The notes beneath the pieces were generated by a model. That model was not told the origin of the DNA. It made no database searches and worked only from the letters and a program-made list of their open reading frames with translations. The translations under genes were made by a program, and so were the position numbers. DNA of 64,000 nucleotides from Verrucomicrobiales bacterium (GTDB taxonomy: Bacteria > Verrucomicrobiota > Verrucomicrobiia > Verrucomicrobiales > DEV007), in NCBI GenBank assembly GCA_029213005.1, contig JARGPI010000012.1, positions 124,001-188,000 on the forward strand, given 5' to 3'. This document shows positions 8,057 to 17,070 of this stretch, one piece after another. How positions within the stretch are numbered: position 1 is the stretch's first letter; each line of letters begins with the position of its first letter.

Positions 8057-8791
8057 ATGAATAGAGTTTCCGAGGCCCTTTCATCCCCCGATTCCAAACG
8101 GGAATTGAACCGGATGTTGTTCGATCGTATCGCAAAGAAATACGATCGAGCGACGGTCCTTTTATCATGCGGGCAGGACCAGAGCTGGAAAAACTCGTTA
8201 ATCGAGGCCCTACCCGATACCAGCCCGGCGGTTTGCCTCGATTTGGCCAGCGGTACCGGCGACATCACAAAACGACTCACCGAAAAATACCCTGATTCGC
8301 AAGTGATCGGACTCGATCTGAGCGAAGAAATGGTGAGCCTCGCACGGAAGCGATTTCAGGATTCGCAGGAGAATCTATCCTTTCAGGTCGGCGATATCGG
8401 AAAACTCCCTTTCCCAGACAATTCCATCGACATCGTCACAGGAGGCTATGCACTCCGAAACGTGCCGCAACTTCAGGTGGCGCTCGATGAAATCGCCCGG
8501 GTTATGAAACCGGGTGCTACCGCCAGTTTTCTCGATTTCCTGCAGCCGGAAAATCGTTTTTTGAAACTGTGGAACCACGCGGTACTTCACCTCTGGTGTG
8601 GCATCGTCGGCCTCATCCTACACGGTCGTCCCTGGATTTACCGCTATATCCCCTACAGCCTTTCCGATTTTCCCGATACCCCGACCTTGAACCGCATGTT
8701 CGAAGCATCCGGCTTTTACGTGGGACCGGGCAAGGTTCATTTTGGAGGATTCCTCCAACGAATTGAAGTCAATAAAGTTAAGACATCTTAA
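8057..8791 (+). CDS. ubiE: Demethylmenaquinone methyltransferase (UbiE/MenG)
   Basis: A 244-residue SAM-dependent methyltransferase of the UbiE/MenG family. Motif I is LDLASGTGD (61-69), the acidic SAM-binding strand is VIGLDLSEEM (83-92), and the family-specific GGYALRNVPQ (129-138) is present. It methylates demethylmenaquinone in the last step of menaquinone synthesis, which fits the respiratory complex I genes at the other end of the window. It probably shares a transcript with yqeY. A long imperfect hairpin spans its stop codon. Confidence 0.9.
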   Translation: MNRVSEALSSPDSKRELNRMLFDRIAKKYDRATVLLSCGQDQSWKNSLIEALPDTSPAVCLDLASGTGDITKRLTEKYPDSQVIGLDLSEEMVSLARKRFQDSQENLSFQVGDIGKLPFPDNSIDIVTGGYALRNVPQLQVALDEIARVMKPGATASFLDFLQPENRFLKLWNHAVLHLWCGIVGLILHGRPWIYRYIPYSLSDFPDTPTLNRMFEASGFYVGPGKVHFGGFLQRIEVNKVKTS

Positions 8792-8825
8792 TAATCAATA
8801 TTTGATAATTAAGTGAGCTGTCTTA
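8779..8825 (+). other. Imperfect hairpin across the ubiE stop
   Basis: TAAGACA at 8779 pairs with TGTCTTA at 8819, with an AT-rich inner arm around AATCAA and TTGAT. It spans the ubiE stop codon. It could protect or end the transcript, but there is no T run after it, so it is not called a terminator. Confidence 0.3.
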
Positions 8826-8846
8826 GATTTATCGACCTTCGATGCT

Positions 8847-9044
8847 ATGGACCAATCTCAGGAGAAAACAAACCTTTGTAAAAAATCACCGCTTTTTGCG
8901 GCGGTGATGGCTCTGATTGGGTTTCAGGTCATCTGCCTTGGAATGGTGGATTCCGGAATATCATCTCTTCCGGAAGGCAAAATTATTGCTCAGGAATCGA
9001 GGATCTGCCCGCTGGCCGAATGGTACCCGCGAGTTGCTGATTAA
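8847..9044 (+). CDS. Possible small membrane protein
   Basis: A 65-residue frame in the gap after ubiE. It has a charged N terminus (MDQSQEKTNLCKK) and one hydrophobic stretch (about 15-34). There is no ribosome-binding site and no family I recognise, and its end overlaps the end of the convergent gene by four bases. It is kept only because it fills an otherwise empty 249-base gap. Confidence 0.2.
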   Translation: MDQSQEKTNLCKKSPLFAAVMALIGFQVICLGMVDSGISSLPEGKIIAQESRICPLAEWYPRVAD

Positions 9045-10576
9045 AGAAAGGGCCGCCGGAAAACGCGATTTCTCGTGGAATTCACATCATCGAGGAGACG
9101 CTTGATTGCCTGCTTCTTTGGACCGTTGGGAGCGGTATCACAGTAGGCTTCGAGCCGTTCCTTTATCGATTCCGGAAGAACCGAAGACTGCGTAAATTTT
9201 CTGAGGTTAGTAGGCGTGTTATCGGACTCAAAAAGCAGGGAAAGCTGAGCGGATGCGTAATCGATGTCTTTATCGAGGGCACTCTCCCAAAGTTCCCAGT
9301 TCGGTTTTTCATAAGGATAATATAATCGGTCAAAATGAAGCACCCGAATCAATTCAAACACGCCCACTTCATTCTTATTTTCGAGGTAATGATTTAACAC
9401 CACTGCCTGATCGGTCTTTTGAGACAACATCTGGTTAGCAGCCGTGATTCGAACATAGGGATTTTTGTGCTCGAGAAGCTTTCCGTGATCTTTGTACTCA
9501 AGGATCGGGCTGAAATTTTTCGCGATGTGGTTAACGCACAGGAAATCTGTCGCCGCTTCCAGTTCCTGGGTCGGAGCCCCGCTTTGAATCGTCTCCCAGG
9601 CCACCTTCGCCAGCTGCGGATCCTTAAATTTCGAACTTTGCTCCGATTCCTCTTTCAAAACCCGCCAGCACAGCGAGCGCAATTTTTCAGTCCCCGGTTC
9701 CCGGTCAATTAATACCGCGCGACAGTGATCAAATAACCGCCCCACGTTGTATTCCGCAGGCCAGGGCTCCAGGAGTGTTAACTGAAGCTGAATCGCCAAA
9801 TTCCGGTCCGCCCTTGATGATACCGGATTCTCATGAACAGCTGCGGCCCATCGCTGGGCTTCGAGTAAATCAACGTAACACGGTCCGAAAGAGCGGAGCA
9901 GCGTTAGTTTATTCCCCCATTCTTCGCGGATTTCCTTCCGGGTGGTTTGCTCCGGAAAATATCGAATCCTGAGTGGCTCCGGAACCAGCGAAGCTGCCAT
10001 CAGATCGTGACGGGCCTTATCGATCTCGCCGACTGGAAGACGCCCTTCAAACGATTCCGAGATAATCGCAGCCCGGCCATCCTGATAGAGGGCGTATCGC
10101 AACTTGGCGGGTTCCCCCTCTTCCCAGAGACGGGCTTTTTTCACTTTAAAATTCCCCGCCGGGAGTGACTCCTCTTTACGGGTCGAGAGAAACCCATAGG
10201 CGTTGTGAGACTCAGCCCGCTCCCAATGTCCGTTTCCTAAATAAGCTTCCAGGACGATCGGAATTTCCAGAGCAACCGTTTCCATTCGGAAAGTCTTCCC
10301 GGTCCCATTGATCAAGTAAACCGGGACTCGATTCTGTTCAGCTCCGGCAAAGTCCGCCACCAGAGAAACTTTTCCGGATTCATAATCCAAATTCCGGGGA
10401 ACATCCGACAGAGGAAGACTGCTCGGGGTTTTGTGCGCTCCGAAAACCCGCATTTGCTGATTTCGAAAACCAAACGGATCATCATCCGACAGCACTGCGG
10501 GAATCAAGACTCCATTAATCGCACAGAGACATAATCCAAAGAAACGGGCGGATGATATGGGATTGAATAAACGCAA
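9041..10576 (-). CDS. Large secreted protein of unknown function
   Basis: A 511-residue protein with a signal peptide (about 1-29, ending LIPAVLSDD). The first half (about 60-180) looks beta-rich and includes a PVYLINGTGKTFRM segment that resembles a non-catalytic beta domain. The second half (about 200-500) is helical with short repeating helices, and could be a HEAT-like solenoid; this is inferred from pattern only. No catalytic motif is visible. It stands alone on the minus strand. I do not recognise a family. Confidence 0.7.
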   Translation of the reverse strand: MRLFNPISSARFFGLCLCAINGVLIPAVLSDDDPFGFRNQQMRVFGAHKTPSSLPLSDVPRNLDYESGKVSLVADFAGAEQNRVPVYLINGTGKTFRMETVALEIPIVLEAYLGNGHWERAESHNAYGFLSTRKEESLPAGNFKVKKARLWEEGEPAKLRYALYQDGRAAIISESFEGRLPVGEIDKARHDLMAASLVPEPLRIRYFPEQTTRKEIREEWGNKLTLLRSFGPCYVDLLEAQRWAAAVHENPVSSRADRNLAIQLQLTLLEPWPAEYNVGRLFDHCRAVLIDREPGTEKLRSLCWRVLKEESEQSSKFKDPQLAKVAWETIQSGAPTQELEAATDFLCVNHIAKNFSPILEYKDHGKLLEHKNPYVRITAANQMLSQKTDQAVVLNHYLENKNEVGVFELIRVLHFDRLYYPYEKPNWELWESALDKDIDYASAQLSLLFESDNTPTNLRKFTQSSVLPESIKERLEAYCDTAPNGPKKQAIKRLLDDVNSTRNRVFRRPFL

Positions 10577-10655
10577 AACTAAATCACTTGGCCAGTGTCA
10601 TCCTAACCCTAAAAATTGATAATTCTCTGATTAATTTTCGGGACGGACCTGAACC

Positions 10656-11351
10656 CTACTGTCCCGGAACGGTCAGCGAATCGCCGTTGTTAGAGGCATC
10701 GAGACCATCGATAAACGGAACCGCCGATTTTGCCCACTCCTCCGGCGGCAAATAGGATGAAGCACTTGAACCGAAAGTCGACCGCAACATCTCGGTATCA
10801 ATCACACCGGGATTCAAAGCCACAGCAGCCAGTCCCGCCGGCAGATCCTGAGCCAATCCTCCCGTCAATCCCTCAACCGCCCACTTTGAAGCGCAATAAG
10901 GGGCCACATTGGACGCTACCGAACGACCCCAGTAGCTTGAAAAATTTACGATCACGCCGGACCCTTTTTCGATCATCGCCGGTACAAAATACCGGATCAT
11001 GTTGGCGACGCCTTTGATATTTACATCGATCAATCGGGAGAACTCGTCCGTCGGCACCTCCCACAAAGGGGCGTTTTGATTGATCAAAGCGGCGTTGTTG
11101 ATCAAGATATCCGGCGCTCCGCCCTGCTCCAGCACCGATTCAGCGAATCGTCTCACCGCCGCTTCACTGCTGACGTCGCAAGTCTGGAAATGATCCGAAT
11201 CACCCTGGTCGGAATGACTGCCTCCCTTACTGGAACAGCCGAAAACTTCGTAACCCAGTTCGGTAAAACCTCTGGTCATGGCCAACCCGAGGCCCCTCGA
11301 ACACCCTGTGATGACAATCCTTTTCATAAAACCCGATGACGATACGCCCAT
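10656..11351 (-). CDS. Short-chain dehydrogenase/reductase
   Basis: A classical SDR of about 231 residues. It has the nucleotide-binding TGCSRGLG motif near the N terminus, the NNAA motif, the catalytic NFSSYWG serine and the YCASK Tyr/Lys pair. The substrate is unknown. The ATG at 11351 is preferred because AGGAG lies four bases before it; a GTG at 11378 directly follows the upstream stop codon, and an ATG at 11327 (MKRIVITGCSRG) would be the shortest form. It follows the small Cys-rich gene closely and is probably co-transcribed with it. Confidence 0.88.
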   Translation of the reverse strand: MGVSSSGFMKRIVITGCSRGLGLAMTRGFTELGYEVFGCSSKGGSHSDQGDSDHFQTCDVSSEAAVRRFAESVLEQGGAPDILINNAALINQNAPLWEVPTDEFSRLIDVNIKGVANMIRYFVPAMIEKGSGVIVNFSSYWGRSVASNVAPYCASKWAVEGLTGGLAQDLPAGLAAVALNPGVIDTEMLRSTFGSSASSYLPPEEWAKSAVPFIDGLDASNNGDSLTVPGQ

Positions 11352-11378
11352 CAAGCTCCTCAGGATATTGTCAGACAC

Positions 11379-11567
11379 CTAGGCCGCAAAATCCACTTTC
11401 TCGATATTTTGCTTGGGGAAGGCAGTCGAACGACAGAGAGCTTTTTTGCTGTTGGAAACCCGGCCACATTTTTTGCAGAAAAAGCACGGATTACGGGTCA
11501 ATTCCATCAAACGCTCAGAGTTCTTTTCAAGATCCTTCTTCGACCAGTCACAGATTGTTTTTGCCAT
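11379..11567 (-). CDS. Small Cys-rich (zinc-ribbon-like) protein
   Basis: A 62-residue protein with five Cys residues: Cys6, then Cys28, Cys31 and Cys34 in NPCFFCKKCGR, then Cys45. The CxxC spacing suggests a small zinc-binding domain. A Shine-Dalgarno-like AGGAT lies seven or so bases before the ATG. The opening MAKTICDWSKKDLEK looks like that of a conserved small bacterial protein, but no function is known to me. It lies directly upstream of the SDR gene. Confidence 0.65.
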   Translation of the reverse strand: MAKTICDWSKKDLEKNSERLMELTRNPCFFCKKCGRVSNSKKALCRSTAFPKQNIEKVDFAA

Positions 11568-11670
11568 GATATCCTAAAAATTGTTTTGCAATTGAGATGC
11601 AGTCGCAATAATATGAGCAGAAAGTTAGAAAGGACAAGTGATTCTTTAGCCTTTTTGACGCCCTCACGTG

Positions 11671-12144
11671 ATGAATTCAACAACCATAACCACTGCCTCC
11701 ACCACACCCGATCAGCTCTCAGCGGAAGAAAAAGGATTCAGTGACTGGATCGACCGCGAACTGGTCAACCACGTTTCATCGAGAAAATTGATCGGAGAAA
11801 GAGACCTCAACAGTCTTCTGGAGCTCCGGGATTTGATGAGTCATCACCGCAAGATGGATCCGGCCGAAGTGATCCGGGAATTCTTCCGGCTTAGAAAACT
11901 CCTCGAAAAGAACTTTTATCTCCTCTGCTATCGACTCCGGAACTGGCTGTCCATATTTTACGAATTGGAGATCAGCGATCCGCTGGAAAGAACCGGAAAG
12001 AAGGTCGAGCCGTTAGACCTGAGGTTCCGCGATTTCGGAAAAATGCTTAACCTTGCCCGGCATCGCTATTTTGAAGAAGCTCCGGTCACCTTATTGTGCG
12101 CCGATATCCGCATTTCTGTGGTCCGGAGAATGGAAAGCGAATAA
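11671..12144 (+). CDS. Conserved hypothetical helical protein
   Basis: A 157-residue, mostly helical, charged protein with no signal peptide or membrane segment. The ATG at 11671 is used; a GTG codon lies just before it in the same frame. A Leu/Arg-rich middle segment (REFFRLRKLLEKNFYLLCYRLRNW) looks like an amphipathic helix. No catalytic or binding motif is recognisable. It is divergent from the small Cys-rich gene and lies upstream of the RRM gene with a 210-base gap. Confidence 0.6.
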   Translation: MNSTTITTASTTPDQLSAEEKGFSDWIDRELVNHVSSRKLIGERDLNSLLELRDLMSHHRKMDPAEVIREFFRLRKLLEKNFYLLCYRLRNWLSIFYELEISDPLERTGKKVEPLDLRFRDFGKMLNLARHRYFEEAPVTLLCADIRISVVRRMESE

Positions 12145-12303
12145 CTTAAGGAGAGGCTATTATCGGCAATCCTTGGATTTGACACCGGCCCTTTCTCATT
12201 TACGCTGGTGGGATTCACCTGACCTCGATTTTCGATTAGTTTATCCCGGCTCCAGTTGTATTAAATCTGAACAAGTGATTTGCTCAGTAGTTGTCGATTG
12301 GGG

Positions 12304-12339
12304 TGTGCGCTCTCTTTTGATCTATTTTTAAGGCGCACA
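12304..12339 (+). promoter_or_regulatory. Hairpin in the leader of the RRM gene
   Basis: TGTGCGC (12304-12310) pairs with GCGCACA (12333-12339), enclosing a 22-base U-rich loop 15 bases upstream of the RRM start codon. A stem this close to the start could affect translation or be the target of autoregulation, which is common for RNA-binding proteins. This is inference; only the inverted repeat is seen. Confidence 0.35.
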
Positions 12340-12354
12340 TTTTGAAAAGTATTA

Positions 12355-12786
12355 ATGAATATCTACGTAGGAAACCTTCCTTACACCACTTCTGAAGTTG
12401 ATCTCAGAGAGTTGTTTGGACAATTTGGAGCTGTGGTTAACGCCAATATCATCATGGACCGTGAGACGGGCCAGTCGAAAGGCTTCGGATTTATCGAAAT
12501 GGGGAGCGCCGAGGAAGGCGACATGGCCATTAAAGAATTGGACGGAGCAGAGGTCGATGGAAGAAACATCAAGGTGAACGAAGCACGCCCCCGTGAGGAA
12601 AATCGCGGCGGCGGTGGCGGCGGTGGTTACCGTGGCGGTGGAGGCGGCGGCGGTGGTCGCGGCGGAGATCGTCGTGGTGGCGGTGGCGGTGGCGGCGGTG
12701 GTTACCGTGGCGGTGGCGGCGGCGGTGGTGGTCGCGGCGGAGACCGTGGCGGACGCGGCGGCGGCGGTGGTCGTGACAAATGGTAA
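12355..12786 (+). CDS. RRM-type RNA-binding protein with Gly/Arg-rich tail
   Basis: A 143-residue protein with one RNA recognition motif (about 1-80) and a Gly-rich RGG/GYRGG tail (about 85-143). RNP2 is IYVGNL (3-8) and RNP1 is KGFGFIEM (42-49), with the aromatic residues that stack on RNA. The tail consists of two near-identical blocks beginning GGYRGG and containing RGGDR, so it arose by internal duplication. Such proteins act as RNA chaperones, often in cold response. The gene is monocistronic, bounded by a strong terminator. Confidence 0.93.
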   Translation: MNIYVGNLPYTTSEVDLRELFGQFGAVVNANIIMDRETGQSKGFGFIEMGSAEEGDMAIKELDGAEVDGRNIKVNEARPREENRGGGGGGGYRGGGGGGGGRGGDRRGGGGGGGGGYRGGGGGGGGRGGDRGGRGGGGGRDKW

Positions 12787-12830
12787 TCCATTAAAAACGA
12801 CCTCACGTCTCAAAACGTGACAAATTTCCG

Positions 12831-12860
12831 GGCCGGTGGAGCAATCCACCGGCCTTTTTG
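12831..12860 (+). terminator. Rho-independent terminator of the RRM gene
   Basis: A perfect 10-bp stem, GGCCGGTGGA with TCCACCGGCC, closes a GCAA tetraloop and is followed by five T. It is the clearest terminator in the window. Confidence 0.95.
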
Positions 12861-12942
12861 TTGTCCCGGCGGATCTTAGCAGTGAATTTTGGCGAGTTCG
12901 AGAGCTTGCGGTCCGGTCTCCTTTTTGCAAGAATGGCGCGAA

Positions 12943-14481
12943 ATGAATAAACTGCTACTCTCCAGCTTTTCCCTTCTCACTGCTTTTCTAGTCACTACCG
13001 TCGGAGCAGCCGCCGAAAAACCAAATGTGATCGTCATTATGGCGGACGACCTGGGTTATGGTGACGTTTCCTGCTACGGTGCCGATTCTTTTAAAACGCC
13101 GAACATTGACCAACTGGCGGCTGAAGGTATTCGCTTCACAAACGGGTATTGCTCCGCTTCGACCTGCACACCGACCCGCTATTCCTTTTTAACCGGGAAT
13201 TACGCCTTTCGTTTTCCCGGCACCGGAATTGCCGCACCCAGCGCACCGGCCATTATTAAACCGGATGTGACCACTCTGCCTTCTCTTCTCCAGAAAGGTG
13301 GCTACAAAACGGCAGTGATCGGAAAGTGGCACCTCGGTCTCGGCGGCAAAACCGGTCCGGACTGGAATGGCGAACTCCGCCCCGGCCCTGCCGAAATCGG
13401 ATTTGACTACCACTTTCTGCTGCCGACTACCAATGACCGGGTGCCTCAAGTTTACGTGGAAAACTCCCGGGTTCTCAACCTCGATCCCAATGATCCACTT
13501 TGGGTTGGAAGAAAGAAGCCGAGCGAAGATCATCCAACCGGAATCACACATCGTGACATGTTGAAAATGGATTGGACGCATGGGCACAATCAGACCATCC
13601 ACAACGGTATCTCCCGGATCGGATTCTATACGGGCGGAAAATCTGCCCGCTTCCGTGACGAAGACCTCGCCGATGAATGGGTCAAACAGTCGAGAAAGTG
13701 GATCGGGGAAAACAAAGACGAGCCGTTTTTCCTTTTCTTCGCTTCCCACGACATTCACGTGCCCCGGATCCCCCACGAGCGGTTTCAGGGATCCTCCGGT
13801 CTGGGTTACCGCGGCGACTGTATTATCCAACTCGATTGGTGTGTCGGGGAAATCATGAAAATCATCGACGAAAATGAACTCGCTGAAAATACTATGATCG
13901 TCTTTTGTTCCGATAACGGCCCGGTGATGGACGATGGCTACGCCGATGAAGCCCTTGAAAAACTCGGTAATCACAAAGCCGGGGGCCCGTTTACCGGAGG
14001 AAAATACAGCATCTATGAGGGCGGAACCCGCACACCGTTCATCACTCGCTGGAAAGGGAAAATCCAACCGGCGGTATCGGATAAAGTGGTCTGCACCATC
14101 GATCTCGGCACCAGTCTCGCCAACTACGCCGGTGTCGAAATACCCGAAAATGCCTTGCTCGACAGTCTCGACGTGATGGATGCGCTGCTCGGGGACAGCT
14201 CAGCCACGGGAAGAGATCATCTCGTCCAGCAGGGCAATCGGAGCGAGAATCTGAGCCTCCGGGTCGGAGACTGGAAGCTACTCCACCACCGCAAAGGTCA
14301 GGGTCGAAATCTGGTGGTCGAAAAGCTGCTCGAAAATACCGAAGTACCCGAATTCCAACTGATCGACCTATCAAAAGATCCGGCAGAGGAGCACAACGTG
14401 ATGGACCAACACCCGGCGAAAGGTGAAGAACTCAAAGCCCGCCTCAAAAGCATCGTAGCCGGGGGAAGAACCCGGAACTAG
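12943..14481 (+). CDS. Secreted arylsulfatase
   Basis: A 512-residue type I sulfatase. The ATG at 12943 opens a good signal peptide (MNKLLLSSFSLLTAFLVTTVGAA); the longer frame from 12889 adds an unlikely N-terminal extension. The metal-site segment MADDLGYGDVSCYG (33-46) and the canonical active site CTPTR with Cys75 as formylglycine precursor are present, followed by SFLTGNYAFR. FCSDNGP supplies the later Asp/Asn ligands. The family hydrolyses sulfate esters of sugars or small aryl sulfates. Substrate is unknown. Confidence 0.92.
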   Translation: MNKLLLSSFSLLTAFLVTTVGAAAEKPNVIVIMADDLGYGDVSCYGADSFKTPNIDQLAAEGIRFTNGYCSASTCTPTRYSFLTGNYAFRFPGTGIAAPSAPAIIKPDVTTLPSLLQKGGYKTAVIGKWHLGLGGKTGPDWNGELRPGPAEIGFDYHFLLPTTNDRVPQVYVENSRVLNLDPNDPLWVGRKKPSEDHPTGITHRDMLKMDWTHGHNQTIHNGISRIGFYTGGKSARFRDEDLADEWVKQSRKWIGENKDEPFFLFFASHDIHVPRIPHERFQGSSGLGYRGDCIIQLDWCVGEIMKIIDENELAENTMIVFCSDNGPVMDDGYADEALEKLGNHKAGGPFTGGKYSIYEGGTRTPFITRWKGKIQPAVSDKVVCTIDLGTSLANYAGVEIPENALLDSLDVMDALLGDSSATGRDHLVQQGNRSENLSLRVGDWKLLHHRKGQGRNLVVEKLLENTEVPEFQLIDLSKDPAEEHNVMDQHPAKGEELKARLKSIVAGGRTRN

Positions 14482-14491
14482 TCCAGTTCCC

Positions 14492-14510
14492 GGCAAGGAC
14501 GGAGCTTGCC
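14492..14510. other. Hairpin after the arylsulfatase gene
   Basis: GGCAAG (14492-14497) pairs with CTTGCC (14505-14510) around a seven-base loop, in the 41-base gap between convergent genes. No T run follows, so it is noted as a stem-loop only. Confidence 0.35.
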
Positions 14511-14522
14511 ACAGCGGCAGGC

Positions 14523-15149
14523 TCAGGACTTCATCTCACAGGACAGTTCAAAAAGACGGCGGACCTGAGGCATCGGAATACTCGGGACATCGACCCGTCG
14601 CTCGTTGTTGATCAGGAATGAAAAGGTGCCGACATCTTTTCGATCATCCTGCATCTTGGTATTACTGATGGTGTTCCAACTGTGAGCTTCCAGTTCATAT
14701 CCCACCCTTTTCTCAGTGAGATGATAAAGATGTTTATTGGTAATGATGACGCACTGACGGGTCTTGGTTAAAATCCCGACCCGGTTTTGCACAGCGATGT
14801 AGTAAATCTCTTCGTTAGGCGAAAGCACATTGCTGACCTCACGGAAAGCTTCCCCCAACTTGTATTTGTCCTGTCCATCATCGATGAAGTGATTGATCTT
14901 CTCATGAATTTCAAACACATCCTCGAGAGGGCGCCAATCAGACAAGCCCTGAAAGAAGACGTAGTCCTTTTTTGAAATCTCGTCCTCCCTCAACATCGAG
15001 AGAATCTGCTCCTCAGTATAAGGACCGCCCGGCTCGGTGGCTCCGCGGCGCAAAATTGAAAACGAAAGGCCCAGTTCTTCATCCCAGTTTTCGCTGTGAT
15101 CAGGATAATTGGAGAGTGGTGAATCTCCTTGCTCTTGCAGGTCTGTCAT
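14523..15149 (-). CDS. GYF_2-domain protein with PH-like C terminus
   Basis: A 208-residue cytoplasmic protein. Residues about 29-80 match the bacterial GYF_2 (DUF4339) pattern: GPYTEEQIL followed by a YVFFQGLSDWRPL block. The C-terminal half (about 105-205), with YYIAVQNRVGILTKTRQCV and an ITNKHLYHLTEKR segment, resembles bacterial PH-like domains that read as 'nrvgl..t..r.iiT.krl'. No catalytic motif is present; both parts suggest binding roles. It is a single gene between convergent and same-strand neighbours. Confidence 0.65.
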   Translation of the reverse strand: MTDLQEQGDSPLSNYPDHSENWDEELGLSFSILRRGATEPGGPYTEEQILSMLREDEISKKDYVFFQGLSDWRPLEDVFEIHEKINHFIDDGQDKYKLGEAFREVSNVLSPNEEIYYIAVQNRVGILTKTRQCVIITNKHLYHLTEKRVGYELEAHSWNTISNTKMQDDRKDVGTFSFLINNERRVDVPSIPMPQVRRLFELSCEMKS

Positions 15150-15228
15150 GCTTCAAAAAAAGTCGTTCAACCTCAGAATGCCCTAATTTCTCGTAGCCGC
15201 AAGATCGAAGTCTGGTGTACCTGCGCCC

Positions 15229-15942
15229 CTATGGAACCCATTTCAGTCTCTCAAGGTCAACTGCTTCCAAATAACGCCATTCACCGGGAGGCAGATCGTC
15301 GCCAATCGAAAGCTCCCCGACTTTTTCCCGTTTCAAACCTTCAACCCGGTTCGACACCGCACCAAACATGCGGCGAACCTGATGATAGCATCCCCGGTCA
15401 ATGGTGAGCCTGACTTGTCGTTCAGACACGGCTTCGACCTCGGTTGCGCTGAGCTTTTCATGTTCCTGATGCAATTCCACACCGGAGACCAGCATTGCCT
15501 TCTGTTCATCCGAGAAGGGATGCTTCAGATCAGCGAGATAAGTCTTCCTGACTCCTTTTTTCGGAGAGGTGACGTGGTGAATAAACTGGCCGTCATCGGA
15601 AAGAAGCAGGAGGCCCTCGGTATCGACATCGAGCCGTCCCGCGATCTGAATTTTCCGGTTGATGAACTGAACCGGCAACAATTCAAAGACGCTTTCGTGG
15701 TGATCCGGAGTGTGCGAACATTCATACCCCTTTGGCTTGTTCAGTACGAGGTACACATTGGGTCGAAAGGTCCACTTCTGAGAGGTGACTTCAAAAGTGA
15801 GGTCGTCCGTTTCAAATAACTGCTTCGGATCGCGGCATTCCTTGCCGTCGATTTTAACACCCGATTTTTTGATCATCCAGGTACATTCTTTCCGGCTTCC
15901 GAAACCCTGACTCTGGAGAATTTTTACGAGTGTTTGTTTCAT
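15229..15942 (-). CDS. rsuA: Pseudouridine synthase, RsuA family
   Basis: A 237-residue protein with an N-terminal S4-like RNA-binding region (about 1-50) and a pseudouridine synthase domain. The catalytic motif AGRLDVDTEGLLLL carries Asp105, and the late RLTIDRGCYHQVRRMF segment is the family's KxQxRRM-like block. RsuA makes pseudouridine 516 in 16S rRNA; the related RluE/RluF act on 23S rRNA, and these cannot be fully separated by eye. Its start overlaps the end of the methyltransferase gene by four bases, so both rRNA-modifying enzymes are co-translated. Confidence 0.85.
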   Translation of the reverse strand: MKQTLVKILQSQGFGSRKECTWMIKKSGVKIDGKECRDPKQLFETDDLTFEVTSQKWTFRPNVYLVLNKPKGYECSHTPDHHESVFELLPVQFINRKIQIAGRLDVDTEGLLLLSDDGQFIHHVTSPKKGVRKTYLADLKHPFSDEQKAMLVSGVELHQEHEKLSATEVEAVSERQVRLTIDRGCYHQVRRMFGAVSNRVEGLKREKVGELSIGDDLPPGEWRYLEAVDLERLKWVP

Positions 15943-16949
15943 CGTTTTACAGTCGATGCGAGAAGTACTTTAAAATCGATCGATTCCGAAATTCGCTCGG
16001 TTCTCACGAAGTGCTCTTCGAGAGCTTTTTCATAGGGCAGCTGCCGATTTGCGACGAGCAACAACGAGCCCGACCGCTTCAAACATTTGGCTGCGTTTTC
16101 GATAAATTTGATTCCGAGACCAACATCCGTTCGAGCCGAACGATGGAAAGGCGGATTCATCACGATCCAATGGTAATGATTTGGTTTCGGCGGCGGCCCG
16201 GATAAATCAGTCCAATGAAATGAGGCCCGGTCGAGAAGACCACATTTTTCGAGATTCTGTTTTGATACATCGATCGCGAGATGCTCGTCTTCAAACAAAT
16301 CCAATTCCTGAAGATCGGGATATTTCTCGAGGAGATGACGACTCAAATAGCCCCATCCGGAACCAAAATCAGCCACCGCTCCTTTGATCTTCCGGGGAAA
16401 GTTTTCCACTAGAAATTCGGATCCCTTGTCGATCTTCTCCCAGCAAAACATACCGGGCTGAGTGAGATACCCGGAACCGGGAATGAATTCCCCCGGTTTG
16501 CTGAACTCCAACCACTCTTGAGGGGCGCTCCCCGATTCACCGTCTTTCCTCATCCAGAAAACGCGACAGTGATTTTTGTGCAGATTATCCACTACCGGGA
16601 TTTCCTTCCGGATATTCTTCTCAAAACTCTTCACTCCAATATCATTTCCGCCCACACAAACCAGAACGCCACCTTCATTCAAATGCTCCCAGGCCCGGGC
16701 AACATTCCCGTAATTTTCTTTTTTATGTTTAGTGAGCAGGCAAAGGCCCAGATCAAACTTCCCTTCGATGCGGTTAACACAATTGAAACCCGCGCTTTCC
16801 AAAGGCTCAAAATCAGACCGTGAAGTTTGCTCGCACAGCAGAACCTTCTTCCAATCCTCATCCAGGTCAGGAGAGAACTGAGCTCTGATGAAAAAGACCG
16901 GCTTATCTCCCGGCAGTTCAAGGTGCCCCTCCCTGAAAGGCAGAAGCAA
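15939..16949 (-). CDS. rRNA methyltransferase, RsmC-like
   Basis: A 336-residue protein with a divergent N-terminal half and a C-terminal class I SAM methyltransferase domain. ADFGSGWGYLSRHLL (about 193-207) is motif I and VMNPPFH (about 263-269) is the NPPF catalytic motif of base N-methyltransferases. The two-domain arrangement is that of RsmC, which makes m2G1207 in 16S rRNA; the RlmG relative cannot be excluded. No in-frame ATG is near the start, so a TTG at 16949 is used with low certainty. It overlaps rsuA by ATGA. Confidence 0.78.
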   Translation of the reverse strand: MLLPFREGHLELPGDKPVFFIRAQFSPDLDEDWKKVLLCEQTSRSDFEPLESAGFNCVNRIEGKFDLGLCLLTKHKKENYGNVARAWEHLNEGGVLVCVGGNDIGVKSFEKNIRKEIPVVDNLHKNHCRVFWMRKDGESGSAPQEWLEFSKPGEFIPGSGYLTQPGMFCWEKIDKGSEFLVENFPRKIKGAVADFGSGWGYLSRHLLEKYPDLQELDLFEDEHLAIDVSKQNLEKCGLLDRASFHWTDLSGPPPKPNHYHWIVMNPPFHRSARTDVGLGIKFIENAAKCLKRSGSLLLVANRQLPYEKALEEHFVRTERISESIDFKVLLASTVKR

Positions 16950-17010
16950 CGTTTCGACTAGCGATGTATAATTGATACTGATAACAAAAGTTGGTTAAAC
17001 CACCCATATA

Positions 17011-17036
17011 AAAAGGCTTACCTATAATGGTAAGCC
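17011..17036 (-). terminator. Terminator of the DUF2853 gene
   Basis: On the minus strand GGCTTACC pairs with GGTAAGCC around a six-base loop, and is followed by TTTTTA. It lies 35 bases after the end of the DUF2853 gene. A run of A on the other side makes it possibly bidirectional. Confidence 0.7.
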
Positions 17037-17070
17037 CTTAAAAAGTTAAGCTAACTGAAGTCGTTTTCGC

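Noticed and set aside
12352..12930. Long minus-strand frame rich in Ala and Thr opposite the RRM gene
   Set aside because: It is the antisense of the Gly-rich repeat tail; its composition follows from the GGC/GGT repeats and it has no start signal or domain.
13189..14067. 292-residue minus-strand frame opposite the arylsulfatase
   Set aside because: Antisense shadow of a clear sulfatase.
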